Shown here: positions 49,101 to 60,121 of the stretch, piece after piece | How the letters are laid out: every line of letters starts with the position of its first letter | How positions within the stretch are numbered: position 1 is the stretch's first letter | Assembly (NCBI RefSeq): GCF_964204865.1 | Contig: NC_135256.1 | Span: 18,939,703 to 19,003,702, forward strand | Origin: Styela clava | Taxonomy: Eukaryota; Chordata; Ascidiacea; Stolidobranchia; Styelidae | Direction: 5' to 3' | DNA: 64,000 nt | Translations under genes and position numbers: made by a program | Notes under the pieces: generated by a model | The model's database searches: none | What the model saw: the letters and a program-made list of their open reading frames with translations, nothing else | Told to the model about the DNA's origin: nothing

Positions 49101-50833
49101 CGAATTAAGTGGTTCGCTTATATGTTTTCTGAGAGCTTAAATGTTTTTTGTATTGAAAATTAGCGCTAAACACTTGATGATGACACATGGCGTATAGTTT
49201 TGAGATTATAGGACATGTGATAATATAATAATATGTTCCTCTTGGGGTTATTCTAAAATCTAAAATAAATCATGATTGTTTCAAACTCGCATGGTTAAAT
49301 AGCTGTAAGCTAAAATAGTTCACTTTGTTTTGTAGGCGCGTCATCCATTTGCAAGATTTATATCAGGTTGGAATCAAAAGTTTCTTTGGAGTATAAATTA
49401 TTGGGTAAATTTTGTGAAAGCTTACAAAGGTCTGCTAGACTACAGGTACTACTAGCATTTTCCCTGCTATTGTTGATTTTGTGAAGTCTACCAAGAGAGT
49501 ACTATAGGCATATAAAAAGTTTGATATAAGGTTGTCTGGCGCAAAAGACTTAAAATTGTTGAAAGCGCCATATACTTTCATAACACACACACATGATCAT
49601 AATCATCTTAATGAATACGAATGAACCAAATAATTAGACTTATATTGCAAAGTGCTTGTTGGGCAATCGAAGCAAATCAAGTAGTGGAAATTGAGCACAT
49701 TGCAGAGAATTAACTGTTGCAAGTTCTATTTTTTGTGGCCAATACAAAGCAAGAAGCATGCTACTACACAGACCTTAAGTTAACGGTAAATGGTAAATAA
49801 TATTTAACTGCGTATATAAACACAGAATGGAAGAATTGATAATTGAAATGAAATTCATGAGATTTACTGGAACATAGCTAAGAAGTCATTCTTTTGAGTG
49901 TTTCAGATAATATTTGGTTGTATTTTCGAATTCCAAAACTTTAACCCACTGCTGACGTCAGATGGAATTTAATCCAACACGGAAATATCTTGAAATTTGC
50001 ACTTTCTTACTTGTGATGATATATAAAAGCAAGGAAAAAGCACTGTTTTTTCTCCGCAGACTCTTGTAACAATGTGACGACAGAGATAAGCGCTTTCAAT
50101 ACTCATGCACTATTGAATGTAATCTATTAATTTTTACCTGATATGTAACATTGATATGATTTGAAAGAATGAATTAACTTTTCTAATATTCAGAGAATTG
50201 AAATTTAATTCGTACAATTTGTAGTATTGCAATTGGGAGATTTAACTACGTTTCATTCAAGTTTTCGTTGTATCATCTATATATACTCGACTTAGAATAT
50301 TGTTGTTGCCATGTCAAAGTTAAGCTGCTCGTGATATGTTAGTATTTATGTCCCACGTTGTATTATCAAATAACTGTAGCAACCTATATCTAGATTTAAA
50401 AATGATGTTATCATCTATTTCAAACAGAAAACGGATTGACGACAAACATGTTATGGCATTTGAAGACTTTGCAGCATACGCGGCAAATAATCCTTTTACA
50501 ATCCAAGCAATAGATGCACATTTTCGTCCAGCTACATCAATTTGCTCTCCTTGCAGATACGATTATACGTATATATTGAAAGCTGAAAGTGTCGATGCTG
50601 ATGAACCGTGGTTGAAACGGAGATTAGGGTTAGAAGATATTAATGTCGGAAGACGAGGGCTTCCACCAGGTGGCAGTGTTGTTAATGGAGATGTAAAAAA
50701 CAATATTAAAAAGTATATGTCGAAGTTGGAGCCGAGCGTGATCAAAGGACTATATAAAATTTATGAAAAAGATTTTCAATTTTTTGGATATACGTTTAAT
50801 TTTACAACTTTGGAGGCGGGTGGATTTGAATAA
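46118..50833 (+). CDS. Carbohydrate sulfotransferase, type II membrane (copy F)
   Basis: Exons 46118-46386, 48609-48906, 49336-49445 and 50428-50833 join to 360 aa, phases 2,0,2. Anchor about 8-25 after MYKSLVRN, then a stem with NYS and NLT sequons. The phosphosulfate loop is VYKAGSTSWH (112-121), tyrosine replacing the usual proline. The 3'-phosphate motif is ARHPFARFISGW (190-201). Exon 2 is 298 nt, one codon longer than the family size. The last exon has ICSPCRYDYTYILKAESVD, PPGGSVVNGD and ends FGYTFNFTTLEAGGFE. An AATAAA poly(A) signal lies at 50852-50857, about 20 nt past the stop. Intron 1 (2.2 kb) has collected three transposons. The start ATG follows an acceptor-like TCTAG by 22 nt. 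Confidence 0.93.
46498..46823. mobile_element. hAT MITE in copy F intron 1
   Basis: Ends CAGGGGTGCGCAAC and GTTGCACACCTTG. Flanks GCATAGTT (46490-46497) and GCATAGTG (46824-46831) match at 7 of 8. Subterminal CGGGCCGCACC and GTCGCATCTGGCCCACGGG are typical of hAT ends. Confidence 0.87.
47041..47110 (+). mobile_element. hAT terminus fragment
   Basis: CAGTTGTCGGCAAACTGTGG followed by CCCGCAGCCC looks like one hAT end. No partner end or duplication was found before the next element. Confidence 0.4.
47398..47900 (-). mobile_element. Mariner-like element with long inverted repeats and HTH relic
   Basis: CAGGGTGTCTCAAAA and TTTTGAGACACCCTG are exact inverses bounded by TA on both sides. Inverted similarity continues inward for roughly 150 bp (for example ATCAACCCACAGAATGA against its inverse). 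Between the arms the minus strand reads ASTQQTFYAIHREFKETGSV, which resembles the helix-turn-helix (DUF4817-like) start of IS630/mariner-type transposases. Frames then stop, so it is non-autonomous. Confidence 0.82.
48012..48321. mobile_element. hAT MITE in copy F intron 1
   Basis: Left end CTGACATAGGCAAACTACGA, followed by CCCACGGGCC; right end GTCCAAAAACCCTGCCCACC, followed by CCTG. Flanks CTATACAC at 48004-48011 and 48322-48329 are identical. The left tip is worn (CTGACATAGG where CAGGGGTGGG is expected), but the duplication fixes the boundary. Confidence 0.9.
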
Positions 50834-53800
50834 TCGTTAAAATGTAAAGTTAATAAAATAGAATATAGAAATCCCTGAGCGCAAATTGTTAACAAGTGGC
50901 AGCAATTGGTTATTCGTATCACAGCCTGAACATCACAGAATGAAGAGCAACTGTTTATTGCGTCTCTTTCCCAATGCTGCCTCAAAAAGCCTCGAAGTAT
51001 TTTATAAATTTAAACTAGATTCGGTTCAAAAACAATCTCGAATAGAGTCACAGACAGATGGTAAAGTCTGGAGGACTGATGATGCTTTCTCCTAATATCT
51101 GAAAGAACATTGCTCTTAAAGATCTAGAACAGGGTCGTCTAACACGTGGCTTACGGGCCACATGTGGCACACTAGAGGGTTCCGAGTGGCCCTCGCAGCA
51201 TTTTTCAAAATTTAGTATACTAAACTTATCCCGATGTCTCCCACAAACCTGAGCAAATATTGACACCTGCCATAAAAAAAAAATATTCCTCGTTTAAACA
51301 CGCGAGAAATGTCACTTTTTAAGTCTCTTTGTGGACGTGATTGTCGGAGAGAAATATCTGGACTTCTTTTTATCATAGTCAGTCTTGAAAAGACAATTTT
51401 CGAGACATCGCTTCCAATTAGTGATATTATACGAACGATTTGCCTATTACAGTGTGTTGTATTTAACCGACACTTTCCAACGAGTCGTGAATGACAATTC
51501 AGATACAAATATTTTATATAAGGTAGTAAAGTATGCATTACATCATAATGTTGCGGTATAATTTCTACACATTCCAATTTTGTGCATGGAGTGAATATGA
51601 CTAACCCAAATATTTTTCGTTCCGTTATAATTGTAGCGAACATTTCACTTGAATTACGAAAACATTTTTACATAACGTTGACTTTTGTGTCCACATATTC
51701 CAACATTGCTTCCTCGTTCACAAAGTCTTTGGTAAAAAAGCTACTTTGCACCGAGCGATTGCTCAACATGACTACGAACTCTTGGGACACTAGGATAGAG
51801 TAGCTATAAAAACAACAATATTTTGGATTATCGAATATTAATTCAGGATATAAATTTGGTGATTAAATTCACATATATATTAGTAAGTAGTAAATTTAAA
51901 ATAACCTTTTTCGCGCTTTGAGTGAATCAGCAAAAAATAGCGAGCATAAACGTTGACGTTTTGCCTCAATTCCTCAGGTCTGCATGTTTAAAATACCTTG
52001 AAAGTCCTAAATAAAGCACACATTATCACAAAATTGAATTTTATTTGAAGGCAGCACTTTTTCCGTGTAAGTAAGCCGTGAGTGTTTTTTCTCGATAATT
52101 TGGAGCTACACGAACAAAAAGTTTTGCAACCGCTGGTCTGACAGATAAAATGTAATGGATGATCAGGTATACGTTATATCCACGCATATGTTGTACAGTA
52201 TTTCAGCAATAACAAAAGCCTTGACGTCAACACCGGCCAATCAATAATCTTTGATAAAATATGAACGTACACATTGTGAAGCTATTGATCAGATTATTAG
52301 ACATATTGACAATAAATAAACACAGTATATTTGATGTTTATTGATTTATAAAACATTTAATTATATATGGTTATTAATCGCGTAATAGTACACGGACAAA
52401 CCACGGACGCAGAACTGGACAATTACGCCTAGTATCGGCCACAAACCTGCTGCAGTTTTCGCCTGGAAGCTGTCATATTATATCATCGAAAATTTAGTAT
52501 TTAAAAACTTCGCCAATGCAGCGCAAGCCATTTATGTTGATGTTGTAATTTACTTACAAACAAATAGTCATCATATCGAGTATTTTCGAGTTGCAGTAGG
52601 AAATTTGACAGCACGTGGGTGCAATAACAAAACGAGGTCCATTTTTCAAAAGTAAAGTATAAGGGGAATTTTTCTTGAATCAAGAGTCGGGGAAACATCC
52701 ATTCAAGTTAACATCCATTCACGTCCATCGCAAATGTTTTGTCATAAAATGTAGGCTACTCGGTATAATTTCTGGCAATTTTCACGACGCGATGCCATGT
52801 ATTTAAAACAAATCATGTGATTTCACGTCGAAACAACGCCGAGTTTTCAAACAATATCAGCGGAAGGCAGTAAAACAATCACAGCCAGGGATGTAAAATC
52901 CACCGATCAAAATAAATTGCTCATGAATAAAGCCTGATTTCATAATAATAATTTGAGAATGGATGTTGAATGTGACAAATATCATGTGACAATATATATC
53001 GTGAATTAGTTCTTCGTCATTAATTATCTCTACTCGTAGTTTTTCCAAGGAAGTAAGCAAAAACGTTTTCGAGAGAATGAGAATTCGCAAGTTGACAAAA
53101 CATGACGTCTTTCCAATTTGTTGCGGATTGCTGAATCCAGCAATTTAAATAGATAAATTTCACAAATTCTATCTATCCCCTTAAGTCAGCGACAAATATA
53201 TTGCTATTGCGATATGCTGGTTGAATACGCTACTTTTCTTCAATATTACACACGAGAGGGAAATATTTGATTGCATTGGGAATCAGCTTTACATCACGTA
53301 TGATGAATGAATGTATCAGATCAACCGACTCTTATGCCACAACACAAGCAGGTAAATGATTAGTAATAATACGTAGAGGAATAAATGATTAAAATTATTC
53401 ACTGATGTTTATATTTTGTCGTACAGACCGGTGATAAAGAAATCAGAAATTCCTCTAAAACTTTCGTTTGGTCCGCCTGGTATATTATTTCAATATTTGA
53501 GTTTTCAGACGGATTGTTGGACTTAACTGTAAAGTACGCACCACATTCAAACGTCTATCACTGTTGTTATGGTCACGACAGTTGCGACTGTTAATATGTG
53601 AAAAAAATTATTTATTCTAATTTCATTTTTTTGATGATTCTAAATTTTACTATCAATTGATTTACACAGTATATTCAAAACATTCCACGTTGCCATGATG
53701 TAACAGCTATCAGTAGTCGTATTGAATCTATTCAACTGTCAGTTGAAAGCATGGTACCTTGCACATAACACCACCTTGCACCTAAAAAATATGCACGATA

Positions 53801-54370
53801 GCATAAATTCGCTCAGGCCTTTAAGGAATCCACCTCAAAACAATATCGTCAGATGAGGAAATTTTCAGTAGATCTGAAATAGATGTTCGCGAGGAAATGA
53901 TGGCTTAACAACCCAATTTATTTTGTAGAACTATAATAGGCATGGTTGCAGATGCATGGACTTGATCGTGGCTCCTGAGGTTCAAAAACTTTCAGGTGCG
54001 AACCATGATTAAGCGTGGAATTTATTCTAACATTTGTTCACTCTATTCAAGCATGACTGAAGATATTTTCACAACACTTATTATTACACGTTATTATATT
54101 GCATAGTCGGTGTTACTTTCCATGATGTTACGGTATATATGAATTATACGCATTCCTTTCATTTTTCGTAAACACCTAATAACATTAAGAGTTTTAACAG
54201 AAATTGAATTTTCTTTTTCAGCTGGAATATTGAATAATATACTTTCGAAGTAAAATTTCAAAATTGTAATTTTTAAATCAAATTCAATATATACAGTCGT
54301 CATTTTTATGAACGGTAATATTTCAAGTTTTACTTTCTGTATGGAGTAGTCAATTTAAAATAAACATGTC
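50834..54370. other. Long intergenic region, no supported gene
   Basis: 3.5 kb of AT-rich DNA. At about 51130-51215 CAGGGTCGTCTAACACGTGG and GGGCCACATGTGGC look like a single hAT end without partner. The frames at 51212-51643 (minus) and 52857-53090 (minus) show no motif. No sulfotransferase exon relic was recognised here. Confidence 0.45.
50852..50857 (+). promoter_or_regulatory. Poly(A) signal of sulfotransferase copy F
   Basis: Canonical AATAAA 18 nt after the stop codon at 50831-50833, giving a very short 3' untranslated region. Confidence 0.6.
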
Positions 54371-55965
54371 ATGGTTCAGCAAGAAATTAGGCAAAAAACT
54401 AAGAAATTCGTGACTTTTAACACAGCAAACATTCAAGGCTGCAGTGGAAGCGAGGAACAATCAGGATTCGAGATTAGCGACAAAAACTACAACAAATGGA
54501 TCCGAGATGAATATGTGAAAGAACACGGTCATATCAGCGTCAAGAATGATTCAAATAAAAATCATTCTTGGAAAATGGATAGAACATCCTCACAAATGAA
54601 ACCGAGTTGGACATTTGCCTCGCCTTCTGCAGATGGACAACTCTATGTAACATACAACATGAATGAAAACGGTAATGAAGTCACAATGGAATACCCGATG
54701 AAAAAGCAGGGCGAAAAGGGAATGTAAATATTTTTTGTACTGTGATAGGAAAACATAAAATTATTTATTTACCTATATGAGTTTTTAATAAACACTAATA
54801 AATAACACTAATAACTGCATTTTTACATCTTAAAACAATCACCAGTTTTCAAAACGATTACATTTTTACATGGAGATACTTTGCAATATAGAGTCAGTTC
54901 ATTACATAGAGTTTTTTGTTTTTGTTTTACAGTAATTTCACTATGTTATTGCAAGCTGGTGGAAGAATGTTGTTCCGTGCTGAGTCCTCGCCGAACCGTT
55001 ATCTTGTGCAAAATCAAGACGGTCAATTAGGGATGAAAACAATTGATGATCCCACTGATGAAATGGAATGGATGATCAGCTTTACCACACATCCATTGGA
55101 CACACTGAGGCAAGAAATTTGGCTATAATTCACGCTGAGCCATATTTTTCATAAACAAAGACGACTCATTATTTTATTTCAACTTTTAATTTTTGAAACG
55201 ATTTATATACCATTGATTCCAACCTACATAACGTCCAAACTTACTCACAGCGGTATTGCGACAATTGAATTGAATTTTTGGGGCATAAACATGGTTTTAG
55301 ATTCACATGGACAGAGTTCTTGATAATATAATATATAATACCTTATCGTTCACGATAATTTTGCATATATATATGAATTACTATAAACAAGTATACTTTG
55401 GTACTTTCATCGAATATATATTTATCGCATCCCTAAGCAGAATACTTGACGAAAATAGAGAGAGATATTCTTCACAGCTAACAGGGAATGTTGCTCAATT
55501 CACAAAAATCCTGTTTATTTCTTAGCACACCATCGCGGTATAGTGCACAGATAAAAAATGGCACTCAGTCCAAAAAATGGAAATCTTCTGGTTCTGCTGA
55601 AAACCATCCTGTTCAGCAAATACAAACCAGTAGCCCGGAGAACTGGACAATTACACTCGGTACCGGTAACATTCTTAAGTTTTCATCTGGAAGTTGGTAC
55701 ATCAATAAATATCTACTTTTTGGGAATTCGAGCAGTGCGACGTAAGACATTAATTGTGGTATTTAACTAAAAAAATAACAACCAGAGAAATGTACTTATG
55801 TTTATTTACAACAGAAATTTCCAATATACCAAAGCGGGACCAGGAGTTACACTTCTTTGTAACGACAACAAAGAATACATTTATGGTCCAGAAGATGACG
55901 GGGATTTGGAGTGGAAGATATCGGTTTCCGAAGCTACGGTTTGGGAGCTACTTATAAACATGTAG
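54371..55965 (+). CDS. Unrecognised four-exon gene with internal repeat
   Basis: Exons 54371-54723, 54933-55109, 55526-55741 and 55815-55965 join to 298 aa; all introns are phase 2. Introns 1 and 3 are GT-AG. Intron 2 needs a GC donor (CTGAG then GCAAGA), the only junction that keeps frame. I do not recognise the family. There is no signal peptide or membrane segment, so it is probably cytosolic. Two segments share a layout: W80-T81, N119-F120, A126-G127, E163-W164-x-I-S, and W217-T218, N250-F251, A256-G257, E281-W282-x-I-S. Both are beta-rich in appearance with alternating hydrophobic residues, which would suit a small beta-sheet fold such as a beta-trefoil, but this is a guess. The N-terminal 75 residues are polar. 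An upstream ATG at 54366 is in another frame and closes quickly. It sits between sulfotransferase copies F and G with no evident link to them. Confidence 0.68.
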
Positions 55966-57484
55966 CATTTATTGGTTGCCGAGCAACCATCCTTCTTTCC
56001 GAAATACCCATCGAGAAGAGTGAAACAGTGTAAACTGTGCGCAACTGGGACGAGCTAACAAAGCTAATAGCTAATTAATAACACAATCCTATTCAACAAT
56101 CCTTGTTTATTGTAAATGTTGTGTAATGAGCCACGGATGCGCCATTTTAAAACAAACTCTCAAGTTAACAAAATCATTATCGTAACAGAATATATATTTC
56201 AGTGGTGTGCATCAGGCCGCACATGGGCCACAACTATGCCCGCTGGGCCATGTAATGTGGCCCTATTCAACACTTCAATTTTTTTATTATCAAATAAAAA
56301 CACGCTGGCATGGGCATAAATAAATGATTTTTTTCTTTTGTCGCTGCTTTAAATCTTTTGCCCTTATTACTGTAACGCTAAGCGATAGCTGCATTTTTAT
56401 GTGGCCCAGCTGGATTTCTGAAGTTGGTTATATGGCCCACAGACAAAAATGTTGCACACCACTAATCTATTGCATTATATTTAAAAATATTTACGTATAT
56501 ATATCAATCTTTTCATATTTCTACGAAATAATTAATTGATGGCTACAGCGTTAGTTAGAAATATTTGACAATAGTGTTAAAACGTCATTTTAGCTTGCTA
56601 TTCAGGACCGTGGTTTGTAAAAATGAGATGCCAATTAGTGACCACGAATATTGTAAATACAACTAGATGCTGCATGTGTTCAGTATATTTACGTTACAAA
56701 ATTGGATCGTTTTGTGGTATGTGCCGAGAAGAATCGATAAACATTATTTTTATCCAATTTCAGAACTAGGAAGAAATTAATTAATTTTCGCCAAAATTTT
56801 GGAATACAATATTTTTATACTGAAAAGTGGCACCCACATGGGGTACTTAATACAAACTCGTGGTCTTGTCGTCGAGAACGTGTCAAAAGCATAATTGATA
56901 TGTATTAGTTATGTTGTTATGTAACTACAAAACTACACCAAATTGGCCCAATTCGTGAAAAAAACGTATGAAAAACAGAATTGATTATTCCCGCAATAGC
57001 AATTATCGTTTTTTCAAAATCCAATTTCAAATTTTAATAGCCTTTCGGTGCCATCTCATGTAAAAATAAATTTTATTTCCAGTAAAATTCTAATAACGTA
57101 AATTCGAAACATTCTGGTAAAAACTAATTCACTATATTTACACTAACTTTTTGCTATCTGGTTGCGATATATGTGAAATCTCTAAAGAATAAAAACTGCA
57201 TTGCAAGCAATCGGGAGTAATATGTATGAAAAGAGGTACACGATTGTAAATATTCTACAAAGTTTAATGTAACAGCACCAGTATAAGGTTTATTCAACGT
57301 TAGGAAACGACGACAAAGGATGCTGGGTCGGGTTGTTAGTTTATTCTTTGGAGCAATAACGAGCAGTCAATAGGCCATGCACTCAAGTAATACGCGAAAT
57401 GTTTTATTCGCTTCTTAAATAGAGAGAAAAATAAATGTTTATGAATGTTTTTATATCAACATTTATGCTGGTCGTCGAAAGTCT
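55966..57484. other. Intergenic region with one MITE
   Basis: Apart from the element at 56200-56464, AT-rich DNA without a recognisable gene. Confidence 0.45.
56200..56464. mobile_element. hAT-like MITE
   Basis: Ends CAGTGGTGTGCATC and GTTGCACACCACTA are near inverses, with GGGCCA/TGGCCC motifs just inside. Flanks ATATATTT (56192-56199) and ATCTATTG (56465-56472) agree at 6 of 8, consistent with an old duplication. Confidence 0.72.
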
Positions 57485-57665
57485 TTAACTGGCATACAAT
57501 GTTTCGTCTCTCAATCTGTTCCTTGTATAATATTTCAGACTCTTTACAAGGGAGAAAGTGCTTTCATAAATGAAGCGCCCCCGAACATTGATAACATGCC
57601 GTTTTAGATTATATTCTTTTGGCGCCGACATAACTTGCAGCTCAGTTTTTAGTTTTCTATGTAGC
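57485..57665 (-). pseudogene. hAT transposase relic, N- and C-terminal parts fused
   Basis: The minus strand reads MSAPKEYNLKRHVINVRG, the second half of a hAT BED finger, and within a few residues ESTFSLVKSLKYYTRNRLRD, then ETLYAS, the C-terminal dimerisation segment. In an intact transposase these are several hundred residues apart, so the catalytic core has been deleted. It abuts the left end of the MITE at 57674. Confidence 0.65.
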
Positions 57666-57673
57666 CTATAGAG

Positions 57674-58099
57674 CAGCGGTCCCCAAACTATGGGTCGCGA
57701 CTCACTGGTTGGTCGCAAAAGGAATCTTAGTGGGTCGTGAAAAGATGTAAAAAGCTTTGTTTAATTATACTGGTTATTAGAATCGGTGGCGACTCGAATA
57801 CGTAAATCTTCATAAAAACAAAAGAAATTAAATTGAATTTAAATTCTAATCTGTGAAAGTCTCCTTTTTGCGATCTTCTCAAAGGAACAAAATTTGCTAC
57901 ACAACCGTGTTTCCCCGAAATTTAGACAGGATTTAGATTTATTTTATTTTGAAAAAGAACACTATGTTTTTTTTGGAAAAGGTCTTTTGTGTTCATTTAT
58001 CAAAAAAAAAAATTACATTGTAGAAAATCACGAGATGGGTCACCATAAGCTGTAGTAATAAATAGTGGGTCCCAACTCTAAAAAGTTTGGGAACCACTG
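57674..58099. mobile_element. hAT MITE with GGGTCGC subterminal motif
   Basis: Ends CAGCGGTCCCCAAACTATGG and AAAGTTTGGGAACCACTG are inverses with small differences. Flanks CTATAGAG (57666-57673) and CTTTAGAG (58100-58107) match at 7 of 8. Contains ATGGGTCGCGACTC at left and GATGGGTCACC, GTGGGTCCC toward the right. Confidence 0.9.
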
Positions 58100-59907
58100 C
58101 TTTAGAGATATTATTAACAAATATTCCCGAAGAAGGAGATATATAGAATCAATTTGTAGAAGTTTTAAGTCAGTCAAATGTGTCGAAATCGAATAACTGA
58201 CTTTTAAACCAGTTTAGGCTGGCCAAGAATATTATTCAATTACGCCACCAAAGTCACTTTTGTCCACTGCCGGTCTCAGCTATCTCTGTCACAAGTAAAT
58301 CAAACGACATCAGAGATGCGACAATGTGTCAGAAGATTTTCCCGGTTGTTTTAATGACGAAACAATACTAAAATGCTATTTTGTGGTCATCACCAGTTGT
58401 TACCTATATCAGAAAATGTGACCTGGGTATAGACTAAGTATGCTGTAGGCTAGGAGGTCGTGGATAAAAATATTAAATGTGACTACTAATTGACAAACCT
58501 GTATTTTAGCCTCTAATCAACTTTTTATAACTGGAAATCGCTATTTTGTTTCAACAACAGATGAGTATAAAAAAACTAGATGAAGTTCTCAATGAGTCTA
58601 ATTAGTCGAGTTACCAGAACACATAAAATAACGGTTGATAATCACAACTAACGGTTTATTTTTTTACAACGTAGATAGGTAAGTGCAGATAAGATAAGAC
58701 ACGGTTCGAAACTATAAATATAATGTGTAATGATTAGAGATATCTTAAAAAATTTCACATCTTTTGTCTTTCCTCAAAAAATATTCGTTGTTTGTTGTTA
58801 GCATTGGAATGATAATAAATCTCCTGTACAGCGTCTGTGACGTCACCCCGATAATCATCACCTTCTGGTTTATGCAAATGAATGCATATATGAGTGGACA
58901 ATAGTACACAGAATTGCACTGCACGGCATTTAGTATATATAAAAACTGAAAGCAATTGTTTGTGGAGTTAAAAAATCATTTTTTGATGAAGTGACTAAAT
59001 TTTCTTGTTGAAATATGATAGTTGAATGCCTTCTTAATGATGTTTGCGACAGTATATGGTGATCCATCGCAAGATGAAACAGAAGATAATACCACTTTGT
59101 GGCAAAACTCACTGTATAACGCAAATATTTAAATTACAAGGTGAGATATGGCCGAGTTTCATTTTTGATCATGTACCCATTTTTTATAACTTTATCAAGA
59201 GGTATAGAGTTGCTGTGGCTTACAGTAATCAATATCTTATATTTCTATGTAATACGTCGCACCTTTTTACGCACAACCTTTACACAAACTGAATTTCTAA
59301 TTGTGATATTATGGAAATTGGAAGGATAGCATTTTTAAAAATTTAGCATAACTATCATATCTTGCATTTAAACATATTCAACCATAAATAAAACAATCTG
59401 ACTGATCGCATGTATCCTCAGTCATAATACATTCTGTAAAATGTGAAGTATGTACTGCCATTTAAATTTTAGTTATTTGTCGTTTATATATTGTTGCTGA
59501 ATGGGTTTGTATAATCTAATACAAGTACTGCTGATGCAACTTGTGGCAGTACAGATAGTTATATGTGAGCATTAAACCAGAATGAATACATTACATAGAA
59601 ATTGGATCATTTCATACACAGTAGTTCTTCACCTATAAGTTAAAAGGACGTTAGAGAAATCTCTAAATCTGCAATAAAATATCAAAGACTACAATTTATT
59701 TTATTACAATAAACATTCATTTTACAATGATACCCGGTAGTCGATCAAAAACTTCGAGTAGTACTCGAATAATGCTGCGGTATTCAAACGGAAATTCGGA
59801 TCTCGAACACCCGAGCCGAGCGAAGCGCGCGACCAAGTGAGATGACGCCACCGGAACTTACCCGAAACGTGCATCTCGATACAGGTCAAGACTGACAGAC
59901 GATAATC

Positions 59908-60121
59908 GGCGCTCCCGTAATATGTGAACCAAGATGGCGGACACCTGAACATAGTATGTGTACCAGGTTAGGGTTAGGCCATAATTTTATTCCAATTTTC
60001 CTTATTTTAGTTCTACTACGAGTTCAGGGACTAGCCAAGGGCCTCCTGTAGTATTTGTACCTGAAATTATGGCCTAATCCTAACCTGATCCGCCATCTTG
60101 GTTCACATACTACGCGAGTAC
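59908..60121. mobile_element. Foldback-family MITE
   Basis: Opens GGCGCTCCCGTAATATGTGA and closes TTCACATACTACGCGAGTAC. The arms hold ACCAAGATGGCGGACACC and an inverse copy; the core has AGGTTAGGGTTAGGCC and its inverse. No matching 8-bp duplication was found, so one end may have been trimmed. Confidence 0.78.

Noticed and set aside
59044-59329. Two overlapping hydrophobic frames
   Set aside because: Hydrophobicity follows from T-rich codons in AT-rich DNA; no acceptor or donor in phase and no family resemblance.
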